Assembly (NCBI GenBank): GCA_038318565.1
Contig: JBBQCI010000002.1
Span: 1-64,000, forward strand
Length of the DNA: 64,000 nucleotides
Direction of reading: 5' to 3'
From: UBA11346 sp038318565
GTDB taxonomy: Bacteria > Planctomycetota > UBA11346
The stretch's first letter is position 1, and the number at the start of each line of letters is the position of its first letter. The notes beneath the pieces were generated by a model. It worked only from the letters and a program-made list of their open reading frames with translations. It was not told the DNA's origin and did no database searches. Both the position numbers and the translations under genes were made by a program. Positions 17,401 through 25,256 of this stretch are shown here, piece by piece.

Positions 17401-17416
17401 TGCGCGCCGTGTGCCA
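17401..17416 (-). promoter_or_regulatory. Sigma-54 promoter for the VIT/VWA-rhombosortase operon
   Basis: Read on the - strand, 17416 to 17401 is TGGCAC-ACGGC-GCGCA. The -24 element TGGCAC is perfect and the -12 GC lies at the exact spacing of the consensus TGGCACG-N4-TTGCA. The transcript would begin near 17390, directly at the AAGGAA ribosome site of the VIT/VWA gene. The divergent neighbour is a GAFTGA-type sigma-54 activator, which supports the call. Confidence 0.65.
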
Positions 17417-17432
17417 GTGGACGAGCAACGAC

Positions 17433-17448
17433 TGGCCAAGGACTTGCG
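17433..17448 (+). promoter_or_regulatory. Sigma-54 promoter for the divergent activator gene
   Basis: TGGCCAAGGACTTGCG matches TGGC-N7-TTGC, the core of a -24/-12 promoter with correct spacing. It points toward the activator gene, with a predicted start near 17459. Positions 5-7 of the -24 box deviate from consensus. Autoregulation by the activator would follow; this is inference. Confidence 0.55.
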
Positions 17449-17514
17449 CGACGCATCGCCACGACACTGGGCATTCATTGTACCATCATGGGACATTTCC
17501 TGTATCATGCCGTC

Positions 17515-18957
17515 ATGACCTGGACCGCTGCTGATCGCGCCGCCGCTACCGATCTCGTGACGCTGACCTATGTGAATCCCTTCACACCTGAACGACTACG
17601 TGTGGAAGAACGGCTGCTGGGCATGCCGGCCGGTCGCCATGCCGCTTGGCATGTCCAGGCGCCTGGCGATGAGTCGCGTTTCGCGCGTCTCGGCGCCATG
17701 GCCGAGCGCCTGCTTGCCATCGCACCAGCGTCAGCGATCGATCAGCGCGAGAGTTTGGCGGTCTACGCGCTGTACGAGCGATATCGCCATCGCTTCGACC
17801 TAGCGGTGGCCGATGGTCCCGCTGCCCAGCTACCCTGGTTTCACGAGTTTGCGGTCGACGCTCGCGCGCTGTTGCCGTTGCCGCCGACCCGACCCGAGGT
17901 CGAGCATCTCCTCGCCTGCCTGATCCAGGTGCGTCGGGCCTTCGCCTGCATCCTTGCCCAACTGGTCGGAGCCTCATCGCCGATGGCCAACCTGCGAGCA
18001 GCATGCTGGGCGTCGATTTTCGGAGCTGACCTTCGCCGCTATCGGCGGTGCCTGTGGAACCGCATGCGCGACTTCCCCACCCTGGTCACCGGTCCTTCGG
18101 GCAGCGGCAAGGAACTGGTTGCCCAGGCGGTTGGCGGATCGGGCTACATCGCGGTCGACGGACGGCGCGGCTGTTTGCTGGGTGGAAGCGAACCAGCCTT
18201 CCTGCCCCTGGCGATCAGTGCCCTGGCCCCGTCCCTGGTCGAGGCCGAACTATTCGGTCATCGGCGAGGTGCATTCACTGGAGCCACCGAGGAGCGCGCT
18301 GGCTGGCTGGAGGTCTGTCCGGCGTATGGTTGTGTTTTCCTCGACGAAATCGGCGAGGTCGAACCCGCCGTACAGGTCAAGCTGTTGCGCGTCCTGCAGA
18401 CGCGTGTGTTCGCCCGCGTTGGCGAACATGCCGACCGTACGTTCCGCGGGCGTCTGGTTGCAGCGACCAATCGCGATCTTGCCCAGGAAATCGCCACCGG
18501 TGGATTCCGCGCAGATGTCTACTATCGGCTCTGCGCCGATCACATCCGCACCCCGTCCCTGCACGATTTGATTGCCGACGACCCCGGCGAGCTTGACCGG
18601 CTTTGTCTGGCGCTGTCGACCCGCATCACAGGTCTTGACGATGCTCCAGCTGTGGCCGAGGAGGCTGCACGCTGGATCCGCTGCGAACTGGGCCCTGCCT
18701 ATGCATGGCCTGGCAATGTGCGTGAACTGGAACAATGCATCCGCAGCCAACTGCTGCGTGGCAGTTACGCCCCGGTACGGATATCGGCGTCCAGTCTGTC
18801 CGACCAAGTCCGGGAAGGCCGATTGACCGCGGACGAACTGCTCGACCGCTATTGTGCTCAGGTCGTCGCTAGCAGCGGTGGTTGGCGCGAGGCCGGCCGA
18901 AGTCTGAGCATGGACTGGCGGACGGTCAGGAGCCGGGCGAAGCGGGCTGGCGTTTGA
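17515..18957 (+). CDS. Sigma-54-dependent transcriptional activator
   Basis: A 480-aa regulator. The N-terminal 180 residues (opening MTWTAADRAA, then YVNPFTPERLRVEERLLG) are an all-helical sensor region of no recognised family. The AAA+ domain has Walker A GPSGSGKE (193-200), an intact sigma-54-contact loop GAFTGA (252-257) and Walker B FLDEIG (275-280), then an R-finger region. The C-terminus (GGWREAGRSLSMDWRTVRSRAKRAGV) is a Fis-like helix-turn-helix. No receiver domain is present, so it is not a standard response regulator. It is divergent from the VIT/VWA-rhombosortase operon and probably drives it. Start choice is uncertain: ATG 17488 would add 9 residues; neither has a clear ribosome site. 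Confidence 0.85.
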   Translation: MTWTAADRAAATDLVTLTYVNPFTPERLRVEERLLGMPAGRHAAWHVQAPGDESRFARLGAMAERLLAIAPASAIDQRESLAVYALYERYRHRFDLAVADGPAAQLPWFHEFAVDARALLPLPPTRPEVEHLLACLIQVRRAFACILAQLVGASSPMANLRAACWASIFGADLRRYRRCLWNRMRDFPTLVTGPSGSGKELVAQAVGGSGYIAVDGRRGCLLGGSEPAFLPLAISALAPSLVEAELFGHRRGAFTGATEERAGWLEVCPAYGCVFLDEIGEVEPAVQVKLLRVLQTRVFARVGEHADRTFRGRLVAATNRDLAQEIATGGFRADVYYRLCADHIRTPSLHDLIADDPGELDRLCLALSTRITGLDDAPAVAEEAARWIRCELGPAYAWPGNVRELEQCIRSQLLRGSYAPVRISASSLSDQVREGRLTADELLDRYCAQVVASSGGWREAGRSLSMDWRTVRSRAKRAGV

Positions 18958-18979
18958 CTCGTTGATGATGTGCTGACCC

Positions 18980-19495
18980 TCAGGGTCTATGCTGATCGAG
19001 ATCGTCCGGCAGACGGTCAATGGTCGTCGGAGGAGCTGCGGGAATTGCAGGCTCGGATTGCGCATTGGCGGCCGGATTCGATTCAAATATAGTCATTCCA
19101 GGTCCGACGCCTTCGTTCGCATCCTTGACTTCGGACGGCGTCACCGGTGAAGCAACAGGCTTGGGCAGGCTTGGCGCGTCAACGGATTCGGCGCCGTGCG
19201 GGTCGAGGCTTACATGACGGTTGCCGGTGCAGGCGGCGAAGATCACGACAGTCAGGGCACAGAGAAATTGGCGAAGGACAGGTCGACTACTTCGAGGACA
19301 CTGAGTTCGCCTCGACGAACCAGAGTCATGTCCCAGTCCGGCGTGAGATATCTGTTCGAGTGCTGCCCATTGCGTCTCTGGGATCGTACGCCCGACGTCG
19401 AAGTGTTTCACCGTGTATCGCCAGCGCACCTGATCGAGCAGGGTTTCTGGCGTGGTGAATTGCGGAGTTTCATGACGTGTGACGACCTTCGGCAT
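18980..19495 (-). pseudogene. Chimeric remnant: nitroreductase N-terminus joined to lipoprotein-like sequence
   Basis: The first about 48 codons (LLDQVRWRYTVKHFDVGRTI, then WAALEQ) match the N-terminus of nitroreductase-family NAD(P)H oxidoreductases. The frame then leaves that family and, after about 30 unrelated residues, becomes a lipoprotein-like sequence with a hydrophobic stretch and Cys (CALTVVIFAAC-TGNRHVSLDPHG) and a Pro/Ala/Ser-rich tail. No ATG, GTG or TTG lies in frame right before the lipoprotein part. I read this as a deletion that fused a truncated nitroreductase to a gene that lost its start. Whether the 171-aa product is made is unknown. Its start overlaps the PPOX gene end by 26 nt. 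Confidence 0.6.
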
Positions 19496-19952
19496 GATCC
19501 CGGCTCATGGCAGTCTGTGGCCTGCAGGCCAGCGCCTGGCCAGTCCATACCGATGGTGGTCGCCAGTATTCTACGCGGCCGATGACGACCTGTAGCAGGG
19601 CCATGTCTGGATCATCAATGGCGAGCGGGATCCAGGCAGCATAGGCGGGACGCCAGCGGGTGATCATCTGGGCGCGGTCGACGATCATCGAGGCGCGTCC
19701 CGACACTGACACGTAACGCTGTGTTGCGGGATCGCTGTAGCTGAGGTTGACGTCAGGATTGGCAAGGATGTCAGCCGCCTTGTGAGTGGTAATGCCGGTG
19801 AAGAACCACAGGAAGCCGTCTCCATCGTCATCCTGGGTCACCATGGGCCGGCAGCTCAGAGTTCCATCCAGGCTGCGTGTCGTCAGCATGGCGAAGCGGA
19901 TGTCGCAGATCAGGGAGGTCAGGGTGTTGGGCACTGATTCGGTAGCGGGCAT
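19470..19952 (-). CDS. Pyridoxamine 5'-phosphate oxidase-family protein (general stress protein 26-like)
   Basis: A 160-aa cytoplasmic split-barrel flavin-binding protein. Typical elements are FAMLTTRSLDGTLSCRPM, the DGFLWFFTG strand, VNLSYSDPATQRYVSVSGRA and a C-terminal VEYWRP. This composition fits the GSP26/YzzA branch of PPOX-like proteins, which bind FMN/FAD or F420 and are often linked to stress, rather than the vitamin B6 enzyme PdxH. Start ATG 19952 has a weak AGGAC about 10 nt upstream. The last 26 nt overlap the broken nitroreductase gene, another flavoenzyme, so the two may once have formed a redox pair. Confidence 0.85.
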   Translation of the reverse strand: MPATESVPNTLTSLICDIRFAMLTTRSLDGTLSCRPMVTQDDDGDGFLWFFTGITTHKAADILANPDVNLSYSDPATQRYVSVSGRASMIVDRAQMITRWRPAYAAWIPLAIDDPDMALLQVVIGRVEYWRPPSVWTGQALACRPQTAMSRDHAEGRHTS

Positions 19953-20093
19953 GCTGGTTGTGTCCTGTCGGTGCGCGGGTCAGGCGACAATGCTGGCATG
20001 ACCTTTGGCATGCTCTATGGGGTGAAACCAGAATCCCAGGATACGCAATATTCTTGGATCTACCCGATCCTTTGGCAGCCGACGCTCGACGGA

Positions 20094-20942
20094 CTACGCG
20101 AACACCACCGTACGGTTGCCATTGATCAGCACCCGGCGTTCGAGATGAAGCCGCACAGCGCGGGTCAGGGTCTGGCGTTCCAGTTCACGACCCTTGCGGA
20201 TGAGGTCGTCGACGGTGTCGCGATGCGAGACGCGGGCTACCGCCTGCTCGATGATCGGGCCCTGATCGAGTTGCTCGGTCACGTAGTGGGCGGTTGCACC
20301 GATCAGCTTCACGCCGCGTTCCTTGGCCTGGTGGTACGGCTTGGCGCCTACGAAGGCAGGCAGGAACGAGTGGTGTATGTTGATGATGCGACCAGGGCGG
20401 GCGCGGACGAACTCAGGCGATAGCACCTGCATGTAGCGTGCCAGCACAGTCAGATCGATGCGCTCACGCTTAAGCAGTGCAGTCTGTTCGGCCTCGGCGG
20501 CAGCCTTGTCGCTGCCGACTTCGATGTGTACGAACGGGACGGAGAAGTGCGCTGCGACCGGCTCCAGTTCGCGATGGTTGCTGACGATTGCCACGATGTC
20601 GCCAGCAAGGTCGCCGAGGCGCTGGGCAAGCAGCAGATCATAGAGGCAATGCGGGACTTTGGTGCAGAACACCGCCACGCGCGGCCGGTGGTCATTGAAG
20701 CTCAACTCCCAAGTCAGGTCATAGCTGCGGCCCATCACCGTGATTGCGGCATGGATTCCGTCGCGATCGAGGCGGAAGCTGGCGGTGTCGAACACCAGCC
20801 GCATGAAGAATGTGCCCGAGTCGGGATCGGAATGCTGGTCGAGATCGATGATGTTGCCACCGTGGCGGAACACGAAGTCCGACATGGCAGCAACCAGGCC
20901 GGTGCGGTCAGGGCAGGAGACGAGGAGGGTGGCGATGGTCAT
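20094..20942 (-). CDS. purU: Formyltetrahydrofolate deformylase
   Basis: Cytoplasmic enzyme hydrolysing 10-formyl-THF to THF and formate, which feeds formate to PurT and balances one-carbon units. The 282-aa length matches PurU. An N-terminal ACT domain (about 1-85; ATLLVSCPDRTGLVAAMSDF) is followed by a formyltransferase-type catalytic domain with IVSNH, DLTVLARYMQVLSPEF, INIHHSFLPAF (catalytic His) and GATAHYVTEQLDQGPII (catalytic Asp). It is the last gene of a cluster in which it overlaps the DUF1802 gene by 4 nt (ATGA type). Confidence 0.95.
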   Translation of the reverse strand: MTIATLLVSCPDRTGLVAAMSDFVFRHGGNIIDLDQHSDPDSGTFFMRLVFDTASFRLDRDGIHAAITVMGRSYDLTWELSFNDHRPRVAVFCTKVPHCLYDLLLAQRLGDLAGDIVAIVSNHRELEPVAAHFSVPFVHIEVGSDKAAAEAEQTALLKRERIDLTVLARYMQVLSPEFVRARPGRIINIHHSFLPAFVGAKPYHQAKERGVKLIGATAHYVTEQLDQGPIIEQAVARVSHRDTVDDLIRKGRELERQTLTRAVRLHLERRVLINGNRTVVFA

Positions 20943-21508
20943 GCTGGTGGTCCGGGGTCTGGGGTCCGAGGTCCGAGGTCCCCGTCCAATCGACTGAGCA
21001 GGTTGGCGAATCGCCTGGCATCGACGACCGGCAGCGAACCGGTGTCGTCGACGGGATTACGCAGCGGGATCCACGAGCGGCAGCCGGCATAGCTGGCGTG
21101 GTCGGGGATGGTCGCCGGGGTAGTCAACTGATGGACGCGCAGGGCCAAGACGAACAGGAAGGGCTGGTCGCGGTAGGCGAAGCGGGTGTCGAGTTCCGTT
21201 GCGGTCCACGGCAGGTCGAGGAGGTAGAGGCGCTGGCGGTCGGTCACCTTCCAGATCGCGGCGGCTTCAGCCCATGACGTGATGCGATGGTGGCCGGGCT
21301 TCGGGTCGGTTGGCAGGGGGGCGGGATCGCGCAGGCGGGTCGCGTCCTGGTGCAGGTAGGTCGGCATCAGCGCGAAGCGTTGGTGTTCCAGAGCGAAAAA
21401 TCCGCCGTGGCGCTCGTGAATGCCGCCCTTCCTGACCGCCAGCATCAGTTGGCCGGTGCCGAGTCGGTCGCAGATCGCCGCCCATTCCTGCAGCGCGACC
21501 CCGATCAT
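20939..21508 (-). CDS. DUF1802 family protein
   Basis: A 189-aa protein with the DUF1802 signature: ALQEWAAICDRLGTGQLMLA, RKGGIHERHGGFF, FALMPTYLHQ, then WKVTDRQRLYLLDLPW and a late AGCRSWIPL segment. The family has no established function; its members are short cytoplasmic proteins, some in cyanobacteria and planctomycetes. Both ends touch neighbours: it starts directly after the ribokinase stop and its end overlaps purU, so it is embedded in a rbsK-like/DUF1802/purU transcription unit. Confidence 0.8.
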   Translation of the reverse strand: MIGVALQEWAAICDRLGTGQLMLAVRKGGIHERHGGFFALEHQRFALMPTYLHQDATRLRDPAPLPTDPKPGHHRITSWAEAAAIWKVTDRQRLYLLDLPWTATELDTRFAYRDQPFLFVLALRVHQLTTPATIPDHASYAGCRSWIPLRNPVDDTGSLPVVDARRFANLLSRLDGDLGPRTPDPGPPA

Positions 21509-22423
21509 TCAGGACTGCTTGGCGAGGAAGGCCTCGGTCGCGGTACGGCTCGGCATGCTCGGCATGGCACCCAGTCCCTGCACGCACAGTGCAGCCGCGG
21601 CGCAGGCCAGGCGCAGACGCTGCAATTCGGGCAGGCCTTCGACCAGGCCGACGGTGTACGCGCCTGTGAAACAGTCACCGGCCCCAGTCGTGTCCACGAC
21701 CTGGACCCTGAATGCGCCTTGGCGGAGCGGTTCTCCCTGGCGCGGCACCAGCAGGCAGCCTCGACTGCCCAGCTTGACCAGCACGGTGCCAATACCGCGA
21801 GCCTGCAGCGCTCGGGCTGCGGCCAGCACCTGATGATCGTCAGTGGTCGGCAGGCCGCTAAGGCGCGCCAGTTCGCTCTCGTTCGGACTGACCACGTCGA
21901 GCAGCGGCAGCAGACTGGCCGGGAGAGGGGTGTCGTCGCCACCGCAATCAAGCACGACCGGAACGCCGGCAGCACGAGCGGTCGTGGCTATCGCGAGATT
22001 GACCGCTTCTGGGATCTCACGCTGCAGCAGCACAGCGCCAGCATCGCGCACCTCGAACACCGGCTGCGATTCCCACGCCCGGTTGGCTCCGCCAACCAAG
22101 ACGATCGAGTTCTCGCCGCCCTTTTGTAGCAGGATGAAGGCTTGTCCGGTTGGACCCGCGACATCGCGGCTGGGAGTCAGGTCCACCCCGGCGTCGCGTA
22201 GCGCTGTCCGTAACGGCGCAGCGAAGGCATCGGTTCCGAAGCGACCTGCGAAGCGGGTTGGCAGCCCAAGTCGCGCCGCTGCGGCCGCTTGGTTGGCACC
22301 CTTACCCCCCGGACGAACCGCGGCATTGGTGCCAGGAAGCGTCTCTCCCGGCACCGGCAGTCGTTCGATCTCGACATACAAGTCGGCGTTGGCTGATCCG
22401 ACCACCAGCAGGTGCTTGCCCAT
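21509..22423 (-). CDS. rbsK: Ribokinase / PfkB-family carbohydrate kinase
   Basis: A 304-aa cytoplasmic sugar kinase. Ribokinase-type motifs are VVGSANADLYVEIERLP, the substrate-binding GGKGANQAAAAARLG, FAGRFGTDAF, and the PfkB C-terminal signature DTTGAGDCFTGAY with catalytic Asp. The GGKGANQA motif favours true ribokinase over other PfkB kinases, though the ribose transporter and RbsD are absent nearby. ATG 22423 is 1 nt from the proS stop, so it probably follows proS on one transcript. A second substrate such as deoxyribose cannot be excluded. Confidence 0.88.
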   Translation of the reverse strand: MGKHLLVVGSANADLYVEIERLPVPGETLPGTNAAVRPGGKGANQAAAAARLGLPTRFAGRFGTDAFAAPLRTALRDAGVDLTPSRDVAGPTGQAFILLQKGGENSIVLVGGANRAWESQPVFEVRDAGAVLLQREIPEAVNLAIATTARAAGVPVVLDCGGDDTPLPASLLPLLDVVSPNESELARLSGLPTTDDHQVLAAARALQARGIGTVLVKLGSRGCLLVPRQGEPLRQGAFRVQVVDTTGAGDCFTGAYTVGLVEGLPELQRLRLACAAAALCVQGLGAMPSMPSRTATEAFLAKQS

Positions 22424-22424
22424 A

Positions 22425-24233
22425 TCAACTCACCGCATCAGCGGCGCCGTCGAGTTGCTCGGTCGCCTTAATGAATGCCTCGATCACCGTCGCCGCGGCG
22501 TCGTCAATTAACACATCCTTCGACTCACCGCCGCGGATCTTGAACTCGACCTTGCCCTCGGCGACACCACGGCCGCAGACGACACGCAACGGGATGCCGA
22601 TCAGATCCCAGTCCTTGAACTTCACGCCCGGCTTGGCGTCGCGATCGTCGATGACGACCTCGATGCCGGCCTTCTGCAGCTTTTCGTAGATCGCCTGAGC
22701 GGCGCCCTCGACGGCGGTGTCTCCTGGCTTGCCAGCCGGGACGATGACGCAGTGGTAGGGGGCGATCGACATAGGCCAGCGCAGGCCGTCGCCGTCGTTG
22801 TGCTGCTCCACCGCAGCGGCGGCGACGCGCGAGGTGCCAATGCCGTAGCAGCCCATGATGAACGGATGGACCTTCTGGTCGGGACCGAGGTACTCGGCCT
22901 TCATCGCTGCGCTGTACTTGGTGCCCAGTTTGAAAATGTGGCCGACCTCGATGCCGCGACGTTCGGACAGGACGCCTCCGCGCACATCCAAATCGCCAGC
23001 GCGGGTGCGCACGATGTCTTCCCAGCGGAACTGGATCTTGACGTCTTGTTCGATGACGAAGCCGACCAAGTGGTGGTCAGTCTGGTTAGCGCCGGCAATC
23101 AGCGGTCCCACTTCCTTGAGCGAATTATCGATGAAGCAGAAGTCGACCTTGAGTCCGTCGCCCGGGCCGGCGAAGCCGGGTTCACAGGCGGTGGCGCCGC
23201 GCACCTCGTCGGGATGCATCGGGCGCAGGTCCAGCAAGCTGCCACGGGCCGAACGGGCCGCGGCGTTGCCCAGCTTGACCTCGTTGACATCGCGATCACC
23301 CCGCACGAAGGCGGCGACCTTGCAGATTCGTTCACCCTTGTCGGTGGACACTGTGGCGATGAACAGCACGCACTTCAAGGTCTGCTCGGCGATGATGTCG
23401 GCATAGCCGTTGGCGCGCAGGAATCCCATGACGTCGGCGATCGCGCCGACACCCGGCGTAGGCACGAGCGTTGCCACTGCCGGAGCCTTCCAACTCGGCG
23501 GCTTGGGGATCGTGCCGGTGGCGCGCTCAACGTTGGCGGCATAGCCGCTAGCAGGATTGTAGATGATCGCGTCTTCACCCACTTCGGCAGCGATCATGAA
23601 CTCGTGGCTGCCGTTGCCGCCGATCGCGCCGCTGTCGGCTTCGACGGCGAAGGCGGTCAGGCCCATGCGCGCGAAGGTGCGCAGGTAGGCCTTGCGCATG
23701 TCCTCGTAGGTGGCATCCAGGCTGTCAGTCGAGGCATGGAACGAGTAGGCGTCCATCATGATGAACTCCTTCACCCGCATCAGGCCGAAGCGGGGACGGA
23801 TCTCATCGCGGAACTTGGTGTGCTGTTGAAAGAAACAGGCTGGCAGCTGCTTGTAGCTCTTGATCACGTTCGCGGCGTAGTCGGTGACGACTTCTTCGGC
23901 GGTCGGGGCGAGGCCGAACAGCTGTCCATTGCGGTCCTTGACCGTCAACATGGTGCGGCTGGCCTGATACTGCGCCCAGCGGCCGCTCTTCTCCCACAGT
24001 TCCTGCTCCTGCATGATCGGCATGGTGATCTCCAGGCCACCGGCCCGGCTGATCTCCTCGGCGACGATGCGGGCGATCTTGTCGATGACGCGCTTCAGCA
24101 GCGGCTGGTACAGGTAGAGGCCGGCACCGCTTTTGTGGATGTAGCCGGCTCGGGTGAGCAGGCGGTGCGAGGCGATCTCGGCTTCGGCAGGGTCCTCACG
24201 CAAAGTGGCGAGGTTCATTCGGCTGGCGCGCAT
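22425..24233 (-). CDS. proS: Prolyl-tRNA synthetase (bacterial type)
   Basis: Class II aminoacyl-tRNA synthetase, 602 aa, charging tRNA-Pro in the cytoplasm. ATG 24233 (MRASRMNLATLRED) has GGAG 6 nt upstream; an in-frame upstream start at 24368 is unconserved. Motif 1 lies at the TRAGYIHKSGAGLYLYQPL region, motif 2 at FRDEIRPRFGLMRVKEF, and motif 3 at GCYGIGTSR. The large insertion between motifs 2 and 3 (about 225-380) is the Ala-tRNA-Pro editing domain, which marks the bacterial ProS type. The C-terminal anticodon-binding domain ends the protein. It heads the - strand run proS-rbsK-DUF1802-purU. Confidence 0.95.
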   Translation of the reverse strand: MRASRMNLATLREDPAEAEIASHRLLTRAGYIHKSGAGLYLYQPLLKRVIDKIARIVAEEISRAGGLEITMPIMQEQELWEKSGRWAQYQASRTMLTVKDRNGQLFGLAPTAEEVVTDYAANVIKSYKQLPACFFQQHTKFRDEIRPRFGLMRVKEFIMMDAYSFHASTDSLDATYEDMRKAYLRTFARMGLTAFAVEADSGAIGGNGSHEFMIAAEVGEDAIIYNPASGYAANVERATGTIPKPPSWKAPAVATLVPTPGVGAIADVMGFLRANGYADIIAEQTLKCVLFIATVSTDKGERICKVAAFVRGDRDVNEVKLGNAAARSARGSLLDLRPMHPDEVRGATACEPGFAGPGDGLKVDFCFIDNSLKEVGPLIAGANQTDHHLVGFVIEQDVKIQFRWEDIVRTRAGDLDVRGGVLSERRGIEVGHIFKLGTKYSAAMKAEYLGPDQKVHPFIMGCYGIGTSRVAAAAVEQHNDGDGLRWPMSIAPYHCVIVPAGKPGDTAVEGAAQAIYEKLQKAGIEVVIDDRDAKPGVKFKDWDLIGIPLRVVCGRGVAEGKVEFKIRGGESKDVLIDDAAATVIEAFIKATEQLDGAADAVS

Positions 24234-24267
24234 CGTATCTCCGGAAGGTCGAACAGATTCGGGACTT

Positions 24268-24975
24268 TCAGTCGCGGTGCAACCGAGCTGCGTCGACCAG
24301 GGCGCGGAACAGGGCCTGACTGTGGGCCGTATTGGCCAGCCGCTCGGGATGCCATTGCACACCGACACAGAACGGGTGGTCGGGATCTTCGACTGCCTCG
24401 ATCACGCCGTCTGGAGCAGTGGCGGACACCACTAGGCCAGCGCAGCGGTCGGGCTGGGCGGCCTGGTGATGGAAGCTGTTGACCGTGACGTCAGTTCCGA
24501 TCAGCGCGTGCATTCGGGTGCCGGGCCGCACGACCAGGGCGTGCATGCACGGGGTGTCGTCGCTCGCTGTGTGCTCGATCGGCTGTAGCCACTCGCCGGG
24601 GATGTCCTGCACCAGCGCACCGCCGCGGGCGATGACCAGCAGTTGATGCCCGCCGCAGATGCCCAGGACGGGCAGGCGTCGGCGCAGAGTGGCCGCGGCG
24701 AGCATCAGATCTGCATCGTGACGTCGCCGATCCATCAGTTGCTCGACCGGTTGACTGTGGCCGCCGTAGGCGTCGGGATGATAGTCGGGACCACCGATCA
24801 GCAGGACGCCGTCGAAGCCTTCAAGAGCCTCATCGAGGGTAGCCGCATCGGTGAAGGCAGGGGCGATCAGCGGCAGCCCACCAGCGGCGGTGACCGGATC
24901 ACAGTAGGCCACCAGGGTGCGGGTAGCGGCTTCGTGGTCATTGAGCGAACAGTTGACGAGGATACGAGGACGCAT
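24268..24975 (-). CDS. Peptidase C26 family gamma-glutamyl hydrolase
   Basis: A 235-aa class I glutamine-amidotransferase-like hydrolase. The nucleophile elbow GICGGHQ contains Cys107, and the C-terminal VQWHPE supplies the His/Glu. DGVLLIGGPDYHPDAYGG is the oxyanion segment typical of the gamma-Glu-GABA hydrolase (PuuD-like) branch. Possible substrates are gamma-glutamyl-GABA or other gamma-glutamyl amides; none of the puu pathway genes is nearby, so the role is open. It is 34 nt upstream of proS on the same strand and 9 nt after the small gene at 24985, so it may be in the same operon. Confidence 0.85.
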   Translation of the reverse strand: MRPRILVNCSLNDHEAATRTLVAYCDPVTAAGGLPLIAPAFTDAATLDEALEGFDGVLLIGGPDYHPDAYGGHSQPVEQLMDRRRHDADLMLAAATLRRRLPVLGICGGHQLLVIARGGALVQDIPGEWLQPIEHTASDDTPCMHALVVRPGTRMHALIGTDVTVNSFHHQAAQPDRCAGLVVSATAPDGVIEAVEDPDHPFCVGVQWHPERLANTAHSQALFRALVDAARLHRD

Positions 24976-24984
24976 CCCGGCAGT

Positions 24985-25170
24985 TCAGCCAGCGGCGGTG
25001 ACCTGCAAGCGTTCCCAGCGGGTCGGGATGTTGCGTTCGGTCCACTGCTGGTTGAAGCCTTCCGCGTCGACCGGGCGCAACTGCCGGGTCATCAGCACAC
25101 GGCCGTCATCCGTATTGACCAGGCGGAAGTCGGCTGGGGCGAAGGCGTGTTCGTCGTTGATGATGACCAT
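24985..25170 (-). CDS. Small hypothetical protein, 61 aa
   Basis: I start at ATG 25170 (MVIINDEHAFAPADFRLV), which has a GGAG about 9 nt upstream; an in-frame start at 25215 adds 15 residues. The protein is short, soluble and acidic-to-neutral, with ARG- and TRP-containing motifs RQLRPVD and NIPTRWERLQV. No family was recognised. It ends 9 nt before the peptidase C26 gene and may be co-expressed with it. Confidence 0.5.
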   Translation of the reverse strand: MVIINDEHAFAPADFRLVNTDDGRVLMTRQLRPVDAEGFNQQWTERNIPTRWERLQVTAAG

Positions 25171-25256
25171 GGCTGTCTGCTCCTGCGACGACGGGAGTCG
25201 TCTGAGGGCATACACGCATCAACCGTGCCAAGAGACATCGTCCTAAGTCATTGTCC

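Noticed and set aside
22752..24482. Long open frame antisense to proS (about 580 codons)
   Set aside because: It is the complement of the proS gene, without motifs or a ribosome site.
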